NCBI GenBank assembly: GCA_014860355.1
Contig: JACZJV010000012.1
Coordinates: forward strand, 62,001-126,000
Direction of reading: 5' to 3'
Length of the DNA: 64,000 nucleotides
Source: Burkholderiales bacterium
GTDB lineage: Bacteria > Pseudomonadota > Gammaproteobacteria > Burkholderiales > SG8-39
Of the stretch, positions 10,004-21,413 are shown in pieces (position 1 is the first letter of the stretch; each line of letters begins with the position of its first letter). The notes below the pieces were generated by a model, which searched no databases, was not told where the DNA came from, and was given only the letters and a program-made list of their open reading frames with translations. The position numbers were made by a program, and so were the translations under genes.

Positions 10004-10930
10004 ATGGACGCGAACGCGCATGCTATGACGCGGCCGGGCGCCGGTGCCGACGCCGATCTCGAACTCGAACTTGTTGCGGCACGAGCGCCCTTCTTCACGG
10101 CCTTGGGCAAGTGGGTGCGCCACCAACCGCTAGGCGCCCTGAGCGGCGGCGGCGTGATTGTCATGATCTTGATCGCTGTACTCGCGCCGCACCTCGCGCC
10201 TTTCGACCCCGTGGCTGCGCATTACGACAACATGGCGGCGGCGCCAAGCTTTGAGTACTGGCTTGGCACCGACCAGTTCGGACGCGATCTGATGTCGCGC
10301 GTAATCTGGGGTGCGCGCACCGCGCTGTTTATCGGTTTTACATCCGCTATTCTGGGATCAACATTGGGGCTGGTATTCGGCGTGACCAGCGCCTATTTCG
10401 GCGGATGGTTCGACCTTTTGTTCCAGCGCGTGATGGACGTGTTTCTTGCCTTCCCGCTCATCATCATGGCGCTCGCCGTGGTCGCGATTTTCGGCACCGG
10501 GCCCGGAAACGTGATCATTGCGATTACCATCCCGTTTGTCCCGCGCTGCGCCCGCGTAGTGCGATCCAATGCGCTGACAATACGCGAGATGCCCTATGTG
10601 GACGCAGCCCGCGCGCTTGGGTACGGCCACCTGCGCATCATACTGCGGCACATGGCGCCCAACTGCATGGCGCCCTACCTGATCATGCTAACCACGTTTC
10701 TCGGCCAGGCGATCCTGCTGGAGGCTGCATTGTCATACCTTGGCCTCGGCGTCCAGGAACCCATTCCGGCGTGGGGTCTGATGCTTCAGGGCGGCGCGGA
10801 GGAGTACGCCGAGAGCGCGCCCTGGATTGCGATCTTTCCAGGGCTCGCGATCACGCTGGCGGTGTTCGCGTTCAACCTGTTTGGCGACTCCGTCCGCGAT
10901 ACCCTGGATCCGAAGCTGCGCGCGCGTTAG
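10004..10930 (+). CDS. ABC transporter permease (DppC/OppC family)
   Basis: Second permease, 308 residues. The first membrane segment follows a cytoplasmic N-terminus of about 45 residues (GALSGGGVIVMILIAVLAP); then LGTDQFGRDLMSRVIWGART, a hallmark of DppC/OppC, and the EAA loop YVDAARALGYGHLRII. The ATG at 10004 is preferred over an ATG at 9959 because the latter would overlap the dppB-like gene by 35 bp and add 15 residues not usual in the family. It is the last gene of the transporter and converges with mnmE. Confidence 0.88.
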   Translation: MDANAHAMTRPGAGADADLELELVAARAPFFTALGKWVRHQPLGALSGGGVIVMILIAVLAPHLAPFDPVAAHYDNMAAAPSFEYWLGTDQFGRDLMSRVIWGARTALFIGFTSAILGSTLGLVFGVTSAYFGGWFDLLFQRVMDVFLAFPLIIMALAVVAIFGTGPGNVIIAITIPFVPRCARVVRSNALTIREMPYVDAARALGYGHLRIILRHMAPNCMAPYLIMLTTFLGQAILLEAALSYLGLGVQEPIPAWGLMLQGGAEEYAESAPWIAIFPGLAITLAVFAFNLFGDSVRDTLDPKLRAR

Positions 10931-10944
10931 TCCGCTGCGGGAGA

Positions 10945-10977
10945 TCGCCTGGGGCGCGCTGCCAGCCGTTCAGGCGA
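10945..10977. terminator. Weak stem between convergent permease and mnmE genes
   Basis: TCGCCTG (10945-10951) pairs with CAGGCGA (10971-10977) around a 19-base loop in the 49-bp gap between two convergent genes. There is no T-run, so an intrinsic terminator is uncertain. Confidence 0.25.
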
Positions 10978-10979
10978 CA

Positions 10980-12323
10980 TTATTTTCCGATGCAGAAACG
11001 CGAGAAGATTTCGCCGAGCAGATCATCCGCGGCGAACTCACCGGAAATGCTGTTGAGCTGATCCTGCGCCAGCCGCAACTCTTCAGCAAGCAACTCCGGC
11101 CGGCTGAAATGCTCGCCGGCCCGGGCTGTATGAACAGCAGCTTGCCGCAGCGCCACCAGATGCCGTTCGCGCGCCATAAACAGGTCCTCCGCGCCCTGCT
11201 GCCAGCCGGCAACAGTGAGCAATTCGGCGCGCAGCAGGTCAATGCCCAGGCCGGTCTTGGCCGAGACATGGATACTGATCGAGTTCTGATCGCGCTGCAC
11301 CGCGGGGGCGCTGCCGGCAAGATCGATTTTGTTGTGTACGAACACGCGTTTCGCCCCCGGCGGAATGCGATCTAGCATCTCCAGATCCTTCTTGGTTACG
11401 CCGGCGCGCGCATCGACCAGCAGCAATACCACGTCGGCCTTGCCGATCTCGCTCCAGGTGCGTGCGATGCCCAGGCGCTCGACTTCGTCCTGGGTGTCAC
11501 GCAGGCCCGCGGTGTCGACAATGTTGAGCGGCACGCCATCCAGTTGTATCACCTGGCGCACGCTATCGCGGGTGGTACCGGGAATGGCAGTGACAATGGC
11601 AAGGTCCTCGCCCGCGAGACGATTCAGCAGGCTGGACTTGCCCACGTTGGGCTGGCCCGCCAGCACTACCTGCAAACCGGTGCGCAGCAGACTTCCCTGG
11701 CGGCTTTTTGCAAGTGCGGTCTCGATCGCGCATACCAGCGCAGTGTGGCGTGCCTTGGCATCCGCCCGATCCAGCGGATCGAGCTCCTCTTCGGGAAAAT
11801 CGAGCGTCGCCTCCACCAACATGCGCAGTTCGATCAGCTGCCGCATCAGTTCCTCTATCGCAGCCGAGAACTCGCCGCGCAGCGAGCGCAGCGCGCAGCG
11901 GGCGGCGCTATCGGTGGCGGCCTCGATCAAGTCTGCCACGCTCTCGGCCTGGGCAAGATCGAGCTTGTCATTGAGAAACGCTCGGCGCGTGAATTCGCCC
12001 GGCTCGGCCAGGCGCACACCCAGCTCGAGGCAGCGTTTGAGCAGCATCTGCAGCACCACCACACCGCCGTGGCCCTGAAGCTCAAGCACGTCCTCGCCTG
12101 TGTAGGAGCGGGGCGCGGGGAAAAATAGCGCGATGCCATCGTCGATGGCCGCGCCATGCGCGTCTAGAAATGACACCCTGGCCGCGACGCGTGGCGCGGG
12201 CACTCTGCCGAGAATCGCGCGTGCGAGCAGCGTAAGATTATTGCCCGACGCACGTACAACACCTATGCCGCCGCGTCCCGGGGGAGTGGCAATGGCTGCA
12301 ATCGGGTCGTCGGGTTGAGACAC
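10980..12323 (-). CDS. mnmE: tRNA uridine-5-carboxymethylaminomethyl GTPase MnmE
   Basis: GTPase that with MnmG modifies the wobble uridine (position 34) of certain tRNAs in the cytoplasm. 447 residues, the normal length. The N-terminal folate-binding domain begins [19 protein letters not shown]; a helical domain surrounds a G domain with G1 GQPNVGKSS near residue 222 and DTAGLRDT downstream; the essential C-terminal CIGK motif is intact. It is the last gene of the leftward rpmH-rnpA-yidD-yidC-mnmE series, the classical order next to dnaA. Confidence 0.97.
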   Translation of the reverse strand: MSQPDDPIAAIATPPGRGGIGVVRASGNNLTLLARAILGRVPAPRVAARVSFLDAHGAAIDDGIALFFPAPRSYTGEDVLELQGHGGVVVLQMLLKRCLELGVRLAEPGEFTRRAFLNDKLDLAQAESVADLIEAATDSAARCALRSLRGEFSAAIEELMRQLIELRMLVEATLDFPEEELDPLDRADAKARHTALVCAIETALAKSRQGSLLRTGLQVVLAGQPNVGKSSLLNRLAGEDLAIVTAIPGTTRDSVRQVIQLDGVPLNIVDTAGLRDTQDEVERLGIARTWSEIGKADVVLLLVDARAGVTKKDLEMLDRIPPGAKRVFVHNKIDLAGSAPAVQRDQNSISIHVSAKTGLGIDLLRAELLTVAGWQQGAEDLFMARERHLVALRQAAVHTARAGEHFSRPELLAEELRLAQDQLNSISGEFAADDLLGEIFSRFCIGK

Positions 12324-12399
12324 TGGCCTGCTCCCTGAGACGCTATTCCTGCAGCGAGGTCCGGGTCAGACGGATTCGGCGGCGTAGCAAAGCTGCTTG

Positions 12400-14085
12400 C
12401 TAGCGCCGCGCATGGCCTTTATCGCCCCCGATCATGCGGGTGATCTGCCATTGCTGTGCGATCGACAAGACGTTGTTGACCACCCAGTAGAGCACCAGGC
12501 CGGCAGGAAAAAAGAAAAACATGAAGCCGAACGCAAAGGGCATGATCATCATGACTTTCGCCTGCACCGGATCGGGGGGCGTCGGGTTCATTTTTGTCTG
12601 GAAGATCATGGTGATCATCATTACGATCGGTAGGATACCGACTGGCATATCAATTCCCGGGATGGTGAACATCCTGTCTGGTGCTGCCAGATCGTGAATC
12701 CAAAACCAAGAAGCATGGCGCAATGCGACGCTGGCGAGCAGCACCCAGTAAAGGTAGATGAACACCGGAATCTGCACGACTATGGGCAGGCAGCCGCCCA
12801 GGGGATTGATCTTCTCGGTCTTGTACAAATCCATCATCGCCTGGTTCAGGCGTGCCTTGTCGTTGCCATATTGCTCGCGCAGCTTGGTCATGCGTGGCGT
12901 CACCAGCTTCATTTTGGCCATCGACTTGTAGCTCGCCGCCGAAAGTGGGAAAAACACCGCCTTGATCATCACCGTGAGCAGGATGATGGCTACACCCCAG
13001 TTGCCCACCCACTTGTGCAGAAACTGCAGCAGCCAGAAAATCGGCGCGGCAATCACGGTAAGCCAGCCGTAATCGACGGTCAGGTCCAGACCCGGCGCAA
13101 TGTCCCTCAAGGCCGCCTGTTCCTGAGGTCCGGCATAGAGGGAAACCGAAACGCTGCCGCTCGCTTTGGGGGCTATCGCCGGCACCGGAAGGATCACGCC
13201 TACCGAAAACAATTTGTCGGCCAGCGGCTTCGCGTAGTACTCGCGCGGCGTCCCTTCCTTAGGTAACCAGGCGCTGACGAAATAATGCTGCAGCATCGCC
13301 ACCCAGCCGTTGTCCGCGGACTTGGGATATTTGGCCTTATTTTTTTCTAGATCCGAGAAGGAAAGCTTTTCAAATTTTTCCTGTTCTGTATAGATCGCTG
13401 GTCCTGTGTAAGTATTCACCATCTTCGGATCGCCCGCGGGCGGTGCCTCGTCGCGCAAAAACTGGAAGTAGGCATGGGCCGCCAAAGGCACCGCGCTTGT
13501 GTTGATGATTTCATGGGTGATATCGATCACATAGCTAGCGCGATGAAAAGTCAGCGTCTTTACAGTCTTCACTCCCGCGGAACCGGGTGCCTCGAGTCGC
13601 ACCTCAAGCTTTTCATCTCCGGGTGTAAGCGCATACTCTCGCGCCTCAGCACTATACATGGTCTTGTGCGTCGGTAGACCGGGGCCGATCAAGCCGCTTT
13701 GCGCGGCGTAATGGTGAGCCGGGGAAAACAGTACGAAATTCGCGTTTTCGTCCAGCGTGTCTCTTTGTTTGAGCAGCTCCAGTCGCACGATATCGCCGCC
13801 GAGCAAATCAATATCCGCAAGGTAATTATCTGTCTTGACGGTAATTTTCTCGAGTTTCACCTGCCCTGGCAGCGCCGGTGGAATCGCATCGCCAGGCTTT
13901 TGCTGCGGCGCCGGGGCTGCCTGCGTCGGAACGCTCGGGCTAGGCACTGTCGCCTGCGCGGCGCCCTGCTTTGCACTTTGCGCAACAGTCTGAACGGGCG
14001 GACGATTATCTTTCTGCCACGCATCCCAAAGAAGCAGCAGAGAGAATGAAAACACGAAAAACAGAATCAGTCGTTGGGTGTCCAT
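12400..14085 (-). CDS. yidC: Membrane protein insertase YidC
   Basis: Inner-membrane insertase that works alone or with SecYEG to insert and fold membrane proteins. 561 residues. N-terminal membrane anchor MDTQRLILFFVFSFSLLLLW, an Ala/Gln/Pro-rich linker (residues about 25-75), a large periplasmic beta domain to about 350, then the conserved five-helix core (NWGVAIILLTVMIKAVFFPL; MVMITMIFQTKMNP-type region) and a basic tail ending GGDKGHARR. It starts 6 bp after the end of yidD. Confidence 0.97.
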   Translation of the reverse strand: MDTQRLILFFVFSFSLLLLWDAWQKDNRPPVQTVAQSAKQGAAQATVPSPSVPTQAAPAPQQKPGDAIPPALPGQVKLEKITVKTDNYLADIDLLGGDIVRLELLKQRDTLDENANFVLFSPAHHYAAQSGLIGPGLPTHKTMYSAEAREYALTPGDEKLEVRLEAPGSAGVKTVKTLTFHRASYVIDITHEIINTSAVPLAAHAYFQFLRDEAPPAGDPKMVNTYTGPAIYTEQEKFEKLSFSDLEKNKAKYPKSADNGWVAMLQHYFVSAWLPKEGTPREYYAKPLADKLFSVGVILPVPAIAPKASGSVSVSLYAGPQEQAALRDIAPGLDLTVDYGWLTVIAAPIFWLLQFLHKWVGNWGVAIILLTVMIKAVFFPLSAASYKSMAKMKLVTPRMTKLREQYGNDKARLNQAMMDLYKTEKINPLGGCLPIVVQIPVFIYLYWVLLASVALRHASWFWIHDLAAPDRMFTIPGIDMPVGILPIVMMITMIFQTKMNPTPPDPVQAKVMMIMPFAFGFMFFFFPAGLVLYWVVNNVLSIAQQWQITRMIGGDKGHARR

Positions 14086-14091
14086 TTGGGC

Positions 14092-14301
14092 TCAGGGTAC
14101 AGGGTCGTAACCGCCGGGATGCCAAGGATGGCAGCGGGCGATGCGCTTGAGCGCGAGCCAGCTGCCGAACCCAGCGCCATATTTATCGATAGCTTGTACC
14201 GCGTAGTCCGAACACGTTGGAAGAAAGCGGCAACTAGGCCCGAGCATCGGGCTGATGCAGTAGCGGTAAGTCTTGATCAGGGCGAGTAGAAACTTGCTCA
14301 C
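14092..14301 (-). CDS. yidD: Membrane protein insertion efficiency factor YidD
   Basis: Small (69 residues) membrane-associated protein that assists YidC-dependent insertion. The three conserved cysteines are visible in [16 protein letters not shown] and ARCHPW. The start is taken as the GTG at 14299-14301, which overlaps the rnpA stop (GTGA), giving [18 protein letters not shown], the usual N-terminus. The longer frame reaching 14331 would add ten basic residues that run inside rnpA and is less likely. Confidence 0.93.
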   Translation of the reverse strand: MSKFLLALIKTYRYCISPMLGPSCRFLPTCSDYAVQAIDKYGAGFGSWLALKRIARCHPWHPGGYDPVP

Positions 14302-14660
14302 TCTTTCCCCTCTTCTTCGGGCTTGCACCACGCGACAAACAGCTTCTTGATTTCGGCGCCGCTAGGCTCGCCTCGCTGCGGGTTGCGCGCCCTGACAATA
14401 TAGTCGCGAGCCTGCAGGCGATGCTGCAATAGCCGGAATGTTTCTCGCGCCAGGCGCCGGAATCGATTTCGGTCCACTGCGCGTGGCCAGGCGTGACGAC
14501 CGGCAATCACGCCCAAGCGCGGGCCGCTATCGCTAGGTATCGAATGCAAACGCATGGTATCGCCGCCTGTGGGCCGCCCGCGGGCGAGCACCGAGGTGAT
14601 TTCCGCCTTGCGGCGCAGTCTTTGCTCCCTGGTGAAGCAGAACTGGGAGCCCGACCTCAA
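14298..14660 (-). CDS. rnpA: Ribonuclease P protein component
   Basis: Protein subunit of RNase P, which helps the RNA subunit cut 5' leaders from pre-tRNA. About 120 residues from a TTG at 14658-14660 whose bases overlap the rpmH stop codon (TTGA). The RNR signature region is present as [17 protein letters not shown]. The open frame continues upstream through rpmH, but that part is rpmH read in another frame. TTG is the only start that gives the usual 115-125 residue length, so the start is an inference while the gene itself is certain. Confidence 0.93.
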   Translation of the reverse strand: MRSGSQFCFTREQRLRRKAEITSVLARGRPTGGDTMRLHSIPSDSGPRLGVIAGRHAWPRAVDRNRFRRLARETFRLLQHRLQARDYIVRARNPQRGEPSGAEIKKLFVAWCKPEEEGKE

Positions 14661-14791
14661 ACCGAAAGGCGGGCCCGGCCGCGGGCCCGGCGTGCGCGAA
14701 TGACCGCACGACCGCCGCGGGTGCGCATGCGCACAAGGAAGCCGTGGGTACGTTTTCTGCGGACTACGGAGGGCTGATAGGTGCGCTTCAT
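14657..14791 (-). CDS. rpmH: 50S ribosomal protein L34
   Basis: 44-residue ribosomal protein L34, part of the large subunit. The translation starts [20 protein letters not shown] and ends GRARLSV, which fits the universal L34 pattern and length. It is the first gene of the leftward series and overlaps rnpA by 4 bp. A ribosome site is not obvious beyond GAACTCC-type sequence upstream. A predicted promoter lies 36 bp before the start codon. Confidence 0.97.
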   Translation of the reverse strand: MKRTYQPSVVRRKRTHGFLVRMRTRGGRAVIRARRARGRARLSV

Positions 14792-14826
14792 ATTGGAGTT
14801 CTTTCTTGCTTACGACAGAACCCGGC

Positions 14827-14856
14827 ATTTAACCTTAAATTGCCGTTTTATGTCAA
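14827..14856 (-). promoter_or_regulatory. Predicted rpmH promoter
   Basis: On the minus strand a consensus -35 TTGACA (14856-14851) is followed after 18 bp by TTAAAT (14832-14827), 36 bp before the rpmH start. It points away from dnaA, as expected for the divergent ribosomal-protein/RNase P operon. Confidence 0.5.
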
Positions 14857-14887
14857 CGACATCTTTGTGCCTGACCCAGTAAATGCC

Positions 14888-14896
14888 TGTGGATAA
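14888..14896 (-). promoter_or_regulatory. Consensus DnaA box
   Basis: TGTGGATAA, the complement of TTATCCACA, is a perfect match to the high-affinity DnaA box TTATNCACA. It lies 76 bp before dnaA and overlaps the predicted dnaA -35 element, which suggests autorepression by DnaA. Confidence 0.8.
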
Positions 14897-14918
14897 CTTC
14901 CCCGCGAACAGCTAAAAT
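14890..14918 (+). promoter_or_regulatory. Predicted dnaA promoter
   Basis: TGGATA (14890-14895), a 17-bp spacer and TAAAAT (14913-14918). The -10 differs from consensus by one base; the -35 matches 4 of 6 and sits inside the DnaA box. Confidence 0.5.
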
Positions 14919-14971
14919 GCGGGTTTGTTTTCGTCTTCAATCCCGAGCATCTCTACATACTAAACAGGGCC

Positions 14972-16303
14972 ATGGAAAGATTCTGGCTTTCCTGCCTGAG
15001 CCGCTTAGAAAATGAGCTCCCGGCACAGCAGTTCAATACCTGGATAAAGCCCCTCCGACTAGACAGCAAGACGCCTTCAGGGCAGATTGCTCTTCTGGCG
15101 CCGAACCGCTTCGTCCTCGATTGGATTAAGAACCGTTACCTTGCGCGCATAGAAGCGATGGCGGCTGAGTACTTTTCCTCACCCATACGCGTTAGCCTGG
15201 CAATGACGCAATCTGAGCCAGCGGCCAAACCGCCTACGGCCTCGATAACCGAGCCTGCACGCCGGCGTTCCAGCGGCCTCGAAAAAGCTGGCTTGATTCC
15301 TGAATTTACTTTCGACAATTTCGTTATAGGCAAGGCCAACCAGCTCGCCCGAGCGGCCGGACTGCAGGTCTCCGAGCACCCAGGCACTTCCTATAACCCG
15401 CTCTTCGTGTACGGCGGCGTCGGCCTCGGCAAGACCCATCTGATTCATGCCGTAGGCAACAACGTACTCGCGCAGCATCCGACCGCCAAGGTCCGCTATT
15501 TGCACGCGGCGCAATATATCTCAGACGTGGTTCGCGCCTACCATCAGAAGTCTTTCGACGAGTTCAAGCGCTACTACCATTCGCTGGATCTCCTGTTGAT
15601 CGACGATATACAGTTCTTCAGCGGCAAGGACCGCACGCAGGAGGAATTCTTCTACGCTTTCAATGCGCTGATAGAAGCGCACAAGCAGGTCATTATCACC
15701 TGTGACACCTATCCCAAGGATATCAGTGGAATCGAGGAAAGGCTGAAGTCGCGCTTCTCCTGGGGACTTTCTGTCGGCATCGAACCTCCGGAACAGGAGA
15801 TGCGCGTCGCCATCGTGCTGAAAAAAGCCGAGGCTATCTCGGTGCGACTGGACGAGGAAGTCGCGTTCTTTATCGCCAAACATATCCGCTCCAACGTGCG
15901 CGAGCTGGAGGGCGCGCTGAAAAGCGTCGTCGCCTTTTCGCGATTCAACGGCAAGGACATTTCGCTCGATCTTGCCAAGGAAGCGCTCAAGGATCTGCTT
16001 TCAGTACAGAACCGTCAGATCTCCATAGACAATATCCAAAAGACAGTGGCGGATTTCTACAAGATAAAGATTTCCGACATGCACTCGAAGAAACGCAGCC
16101 GCAATGTCGCCCGGCCGAGGCAGATGGCAATGGCGCTGGCAAAGGAACTCACACAGCACAGCCTGCCCGATATTGGCGATGCCTTTGGCAATCGCGATCA
16201 CACTACCGTTCTGCACGCGTGTCGCACGATCGCGTCCCTACGTGAGAAGCACAGCGAAATCAACCACGACTACCATGTTCTGGAGCAGGTACTAAAAGGA
16301 TGA
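14972..16303 (+). CDS. dnaA: Chromosomal replication initiator protein DnaA
   Basis: AAA+ initiator that binds DnaA boxes at oriC, unwinds the origin and loads DnaB. 443 residues with the four standard domains: N-terminal domain I ([20 protein letters not shown]), a short linker, AAA+ core with Walker [11 protein letters not shown] near residue 148 and Walker [10 protein letters not shown] near 207, and C-terminal DNA-binding domain with the signature [15 protein letters not shown] near 405. The linker is short, which explains a length below the 467 residues of E. coli DnaA. First gene of dnaA-dnaN-gyrB. Confidence 0.98.
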   Translation: MERFWLSCLSRLENELPAQQFNTWIKPLRLDSKTPSGQIALLAPNRFVLDWIKNRYLARIEAMAAEYFSSPIRVSLAMTQSEPAAKPPTASITEPARRRSSGLEKAGLIPEFTFDNFVIGKANQLARAAGLQVSEHPGTSYNPLFVYGGVGLGKTHLIHAVGNNVLAQHPTAKVRYLHAAQYISDVVRAYHQKSFDEFKRYYHSLDLLLIDDIQFFSGKDRTQEEFFYAFNALIEAHKQVIITCDTYPKDISGIEERLKSRFSWGLSVGIEPPEQEMRVAIVLKKAEAISVRLDEEVAFFIAKHIRSNVRELEGALKSVVAFSRFNGKDISLDLAKEALKDLLSVQNRQISIDNIQKTVADFYKIKISDMHSKKRSRNVARPRQMAMALAKELTQHSLPDIGDAFGNRDHTTVLHACRTIASLREKHSEINHDYHVLEQVLKG

Positions 16304-16332
16304 AACGTGCTGCTAACAACGTCGTGGTTTCC

Positions 16333-16341
16333 TGTGGATTA
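16333..16341 (-). promoter_or_regulatory. DnaA-box-like site
   Basis: TGTGGATTA, complement TAATCCACA, one mismatch from TTATNCACA, 30 bp after the dnaA stop. Confidence 0.5.
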
Positions 16342-16367
16342 ATCGGCTCTTTTCGCCACGGCCAAAT

Positions 16368-16376
16368 CTATTCACA
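16368..16376 (+). promoter_or_regulatory. DnaA-box-like site
   Basis: CTATTCACA, one mismatch from TTATNCACA, in the AT-rich spacer between dnaA and dnaN. Confidence 0.45.
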
Positions 16377-16501
16377 AACTATAAAAAACCGTCCACAAGC
16401 TTATACAAGTGAAACAGACCAGCTAGCTAACTGAATACAAATAGCAATACTGAGATACCCCAGGAAAGACGCTGCATTATCATCATTATCAGGAAGATAT
16501 A

Positions 16502-17605
16502 ATGAATACTATTAAAATAAACAGAGAAGCTTTGCTGGCGCCACTCTATGCCGTTGCCGGTATTATCGAACGACGCCATACCTTGCCGATACTTTCAAAC
16601 GTCTTGTTGGAGCGCAACGGTACGGACATCACCATCGTCGCCACCGATATCGAAATTCAAATCTCTGCCAGAGCCGTCTGCGACAATTCAGGAGAGGCCA
16701 AGGCCATCACCGTAGGCGCGAGGAAACTGCTGGATATTCTGCGAGCTCTGCCCGATCAATCAGAGGTGACTCTGGCGCTGCAGGAGAAAAAACTCCAGGT
16801 CAAAGCAGCCAAGAGCCGGTTCAACCTGCAGACTTTGCCGGCGGAGGACTTTCCAAAGCTGTCTCTGGCCGAGAGCGCCAGCAATAAAATGATATTGCCG
16901 CAGAAGGTGCTCAAGGACCTGTTTCTGTCGGTGCAATACGCCATGGCGCAGCAGGATATCCGCTATTATCTTAACGGTTTGCTGCTGGTATCCGCAGGCG
17001 ACAAACTCACCGTTGTAGCCACCGACGGTCACCGGCTGGCGCTGGCAAGCGCGGGGCACAAGGTCGAAGGAATGCAAGAAGTGATTTTGCCTCGCAAGAC
17101 CATACTCGAGTTGTCCAAGCTGATGTCAGACAGCGACGATCCAGTCGAAGTGGAATTGTCGCCGACCCAGGCGCGCTTTTCCTTCGGCGGTATCGTTCTC
17201 ATCTCCAAACTGGTTGATGGCAAGTTTCCGGATTACACCCGTGTCATACCGACCACGCACAACAAGAAACTGTTACTGAACCGAATCGTGCTGCTGCAAG
17301 CCCTGCAGCGTGCCGCGATCCTTACCAATGAGAAGTTTAAAGGCGTACGCTGGTTGCTGGTTGATGGTAGCCTGAAGATCATCTGCAGCAACAACGAACA
17401 GGAAGAAGCGCAGGAAGAGCTAGACGTGGATTATGCCGGCGAGGCCCTGGATATAGGTTTCAACGTCAATTACCTTCAGGACGTGCTCAATAATCTGGAC
17501 TGCGATGAGGTCGAGTGCGCTTTGGGCGATGCGAACTCCAGCGCCCTGATCACCGTACCCGGAAACGACAATTTCAAATACGTCGTCATGCCGATGCGCA
17601 TCTGA
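16502..17605 (+). CDS. dnaN: DNA polymerase III subunit beta (sliding clamp)
   Basis: Ring-shaped processivity clamp of the replicative polymerase. 367 residues, the usual length. Domain 1 contains GIIERRHTLPILSNVLLE, the middle domain KFPDYTRVIPT, and the C-terminus ends KYVVMPMRI, matching the family ending VMPMR. The ATG has a CAGGAAGA ribosome site. It follows dnaA after the candidate origin spacer and precedes gyrB by 75 bp. Confidence 0.98.
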   Translation: MNTIKINREALLAPLYAVAGIIERRHTLPILSNVLLERNGTDITIVATDIEIQISARAVCDNSGEAKAITVGARKLLDILRALPDQSEVTLALQEKKLQVKAAKSRFNLQTLPAEDFPKLSLAESASNKMILPQKVLKDLFLSVQYAMAQQDIRYYLNGLLLVSAGDKLTVVATDGHRLALASAGHKVEGMQEVILPRKTILELSKLMSDSDDPVEVELSPTQARFSFGGIVLISKLVDGKFPDYTRVIPTTHNKKLLLNRIVLLQALQRAAILTNEKFKGVRWLLVDGSLKIICSNNEQEEAQEELDVDYAGEALDIGFNVNYLQDVLNNLDCDEVECALGDANSSALITVPGNDNFKYVVMPMRI

Positions 17606-17629
17606 TGGCTTAGTCCTGAAACCCGATGA

Positions 17630-20101
<2,472 letters not shown>

Positions 20102-20152
20102 AGGCCGGTTCCGATTCGGGCAGGCGGCTCACCCACCTCCCGTCGCAGCGGA

Positions 20153-21289
20153 TCAAACGATATTCAGGTGCTCTATACCCGCGCTGATGTCCCGGTTCTG
20201 CGATTCCTTGCCGTGCAGCTTGATGTTGAGCCGCAGGTCGTTGACGGAGTCGGCGTTTCTGAGGGCATCCTCGTAGCTGATCTTGCCCGCCTCGTACAGG
20301 TCGAACAGGGCCTGGTCGAAAGTCTGCATGCCCAGTTCGCGTGACTTCTTCATGATTTCCTTGATCTCGTGCACTTCGCCCTTGAAAATCAGGTCGGTGA
20401 TCAACGGCGAGTTGAGCATGATCTCTATCGCCGCGGTGCGCCCCTTGCCTTCCTTCAGCGGGATTAGCCGCTGTGATATGAGCGCCTTGAGGTTGAGCGA
20501 CAGGTCCATCAGTAGTTGTGGGCGGCGCTCCTCCGGGAAGAAATTGATGATGCGGTCCAGTGCCTGGTTGGCGCTGTTCGCGTGCAGCGTGCCCATGCAC
20601 AGGTGACCGGTTTCAGCGAAAGAGACCGCGTGCTCCATGGTCTCCCTCGAGCGGATTTCGCCTATCAGAATCACGTCCGGAGCCTGGCGCAGGGTATTGT
20701 GCAGCGCCGCTTCCCACGAAGCCGTATCCACGCCCACTTCGCGCTGGGTGACGAGGCAGTTGATGTGGGGGTGCACGTACTCGACCGGATCCTCGATGGT
20801 GATGATGTGACCGTAGCTGTTGTTGTTGCGGTAGCCGATCATCGCTGCCAGCGAGGTCGACTTGCCCGAACCGGTGCCGCCCACCATGATCACCAGGCCG
20901 CGCTTGTTCATCACCACGTCTTTAAGCACCGGCGGCAAACCCAGATCCTCGAACTTGGGTATGGTGGTGGTGATCGTGCGCATCACCATGCCGATCTTGC
21001 CCTGCTGCACGAAGCAATTGACGCGGAAGCGGCCGATTCCCGCGGGCGAAATGGCGAAGTTGCATTCTTTGGTGGCTTCGAACTCGGCAGCCTGTTTGTC
21101 GTTCATCATCGCGCGCACCAGATCGGCTGTGTGCTGGCCGGTGAGTTTTTGGTCCATTACTGGCGTCATTTTTCCGTCGAGCTTCATCGCCGGGGGAAAG
21201 TCCGCGGTGATAAACAGGTCGGAACCCTTCTTGCTCAGCATAAGCCGCAGCAGGTCGTACATGAACTTGGTTGACTGGCCGCTATCCAT
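20153..21289 (-). CDS. pilU: Type IV pilus retraction ATPase PilU
   Basis: 378-residue hexameric secretion-type ATPase, the accessory retraction motor of type IV pili, acting at the cytoplasmic face of the pilus base. Walker A GGTGSGKST near residue 137, the Asp box region EDPVEYVHPH, Walker B ILIGEIRSRETMEHA and the conserved histidine region GHLCMGTLHANSANQ. Its longer C-terminus than PilT (KLHGKESQNRDISAGIE) identifies it as PilU. It lies 124 bp downstream of pilT in the same direction. Confidence 0.95.
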   Translation of the reverse strand: MDSGQSTKFMYDLLRLMLSKKGSDLFITADFPPAMKLDGKMTPVMDQKLTGQHTADLVRAMMNDKQAAEFEATKECNFAISPAGIGRFRVNCFVQQGKIGMVMRTITTTIPKFEDLGLPPVLKDVVMNKRGLVIMVGGTGSGKSTSLAAMIGYRNNNSYGHIITIEDPVEYVHPHINCLVTQREVGVDTASWEAALHNTLRQAPDVILIGEIRSRETMEHAVSFAETGHLCMGTLHANSANQALDRIINFFPEERRPQLLMDLSLNLKALISQRLIPLKEGKGRTAAIEIMLNSPLITDLIFKGEVHEIKEIMKKSRELGMQTFDQALFDLYEAGKISYEDALRNADSVNDLRLNIKLHGKESQNRDISAGIEHLNIV

Positions 21290-21413
21290 ATTTCACCTCG
21301 ATGACAGTTACGTCCCAAAAATTGCGCCCGGATACTCTGTACCGGCCGGACCTGTTTTCCCTGCTCTTGGCCGCGATCGCGCCCGAGCCGGCCTTCGACA
21401 CCAACACTGCCGG

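Larger units (their letters stand above)
16304..16501. other. Candidate origin of replication (dnaA-dnaN spacer)
   Basis: 198 bp without a gene, visibly richer in A and T than its surroundings, especially from about 16415 to the dnaN start. It contains DnaA-box-like sites: TGTGGATTA (16333-16341, one mismatch), CTATTCACA (16368-16376, one mismatch) and TTATACAAG (16401-16409, two mismatches). With the perfect box upstream of dnaA this is the best oriC candidate in the window. Cumulative GC skew would be needed to confirm it. Confidence 0.5.
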
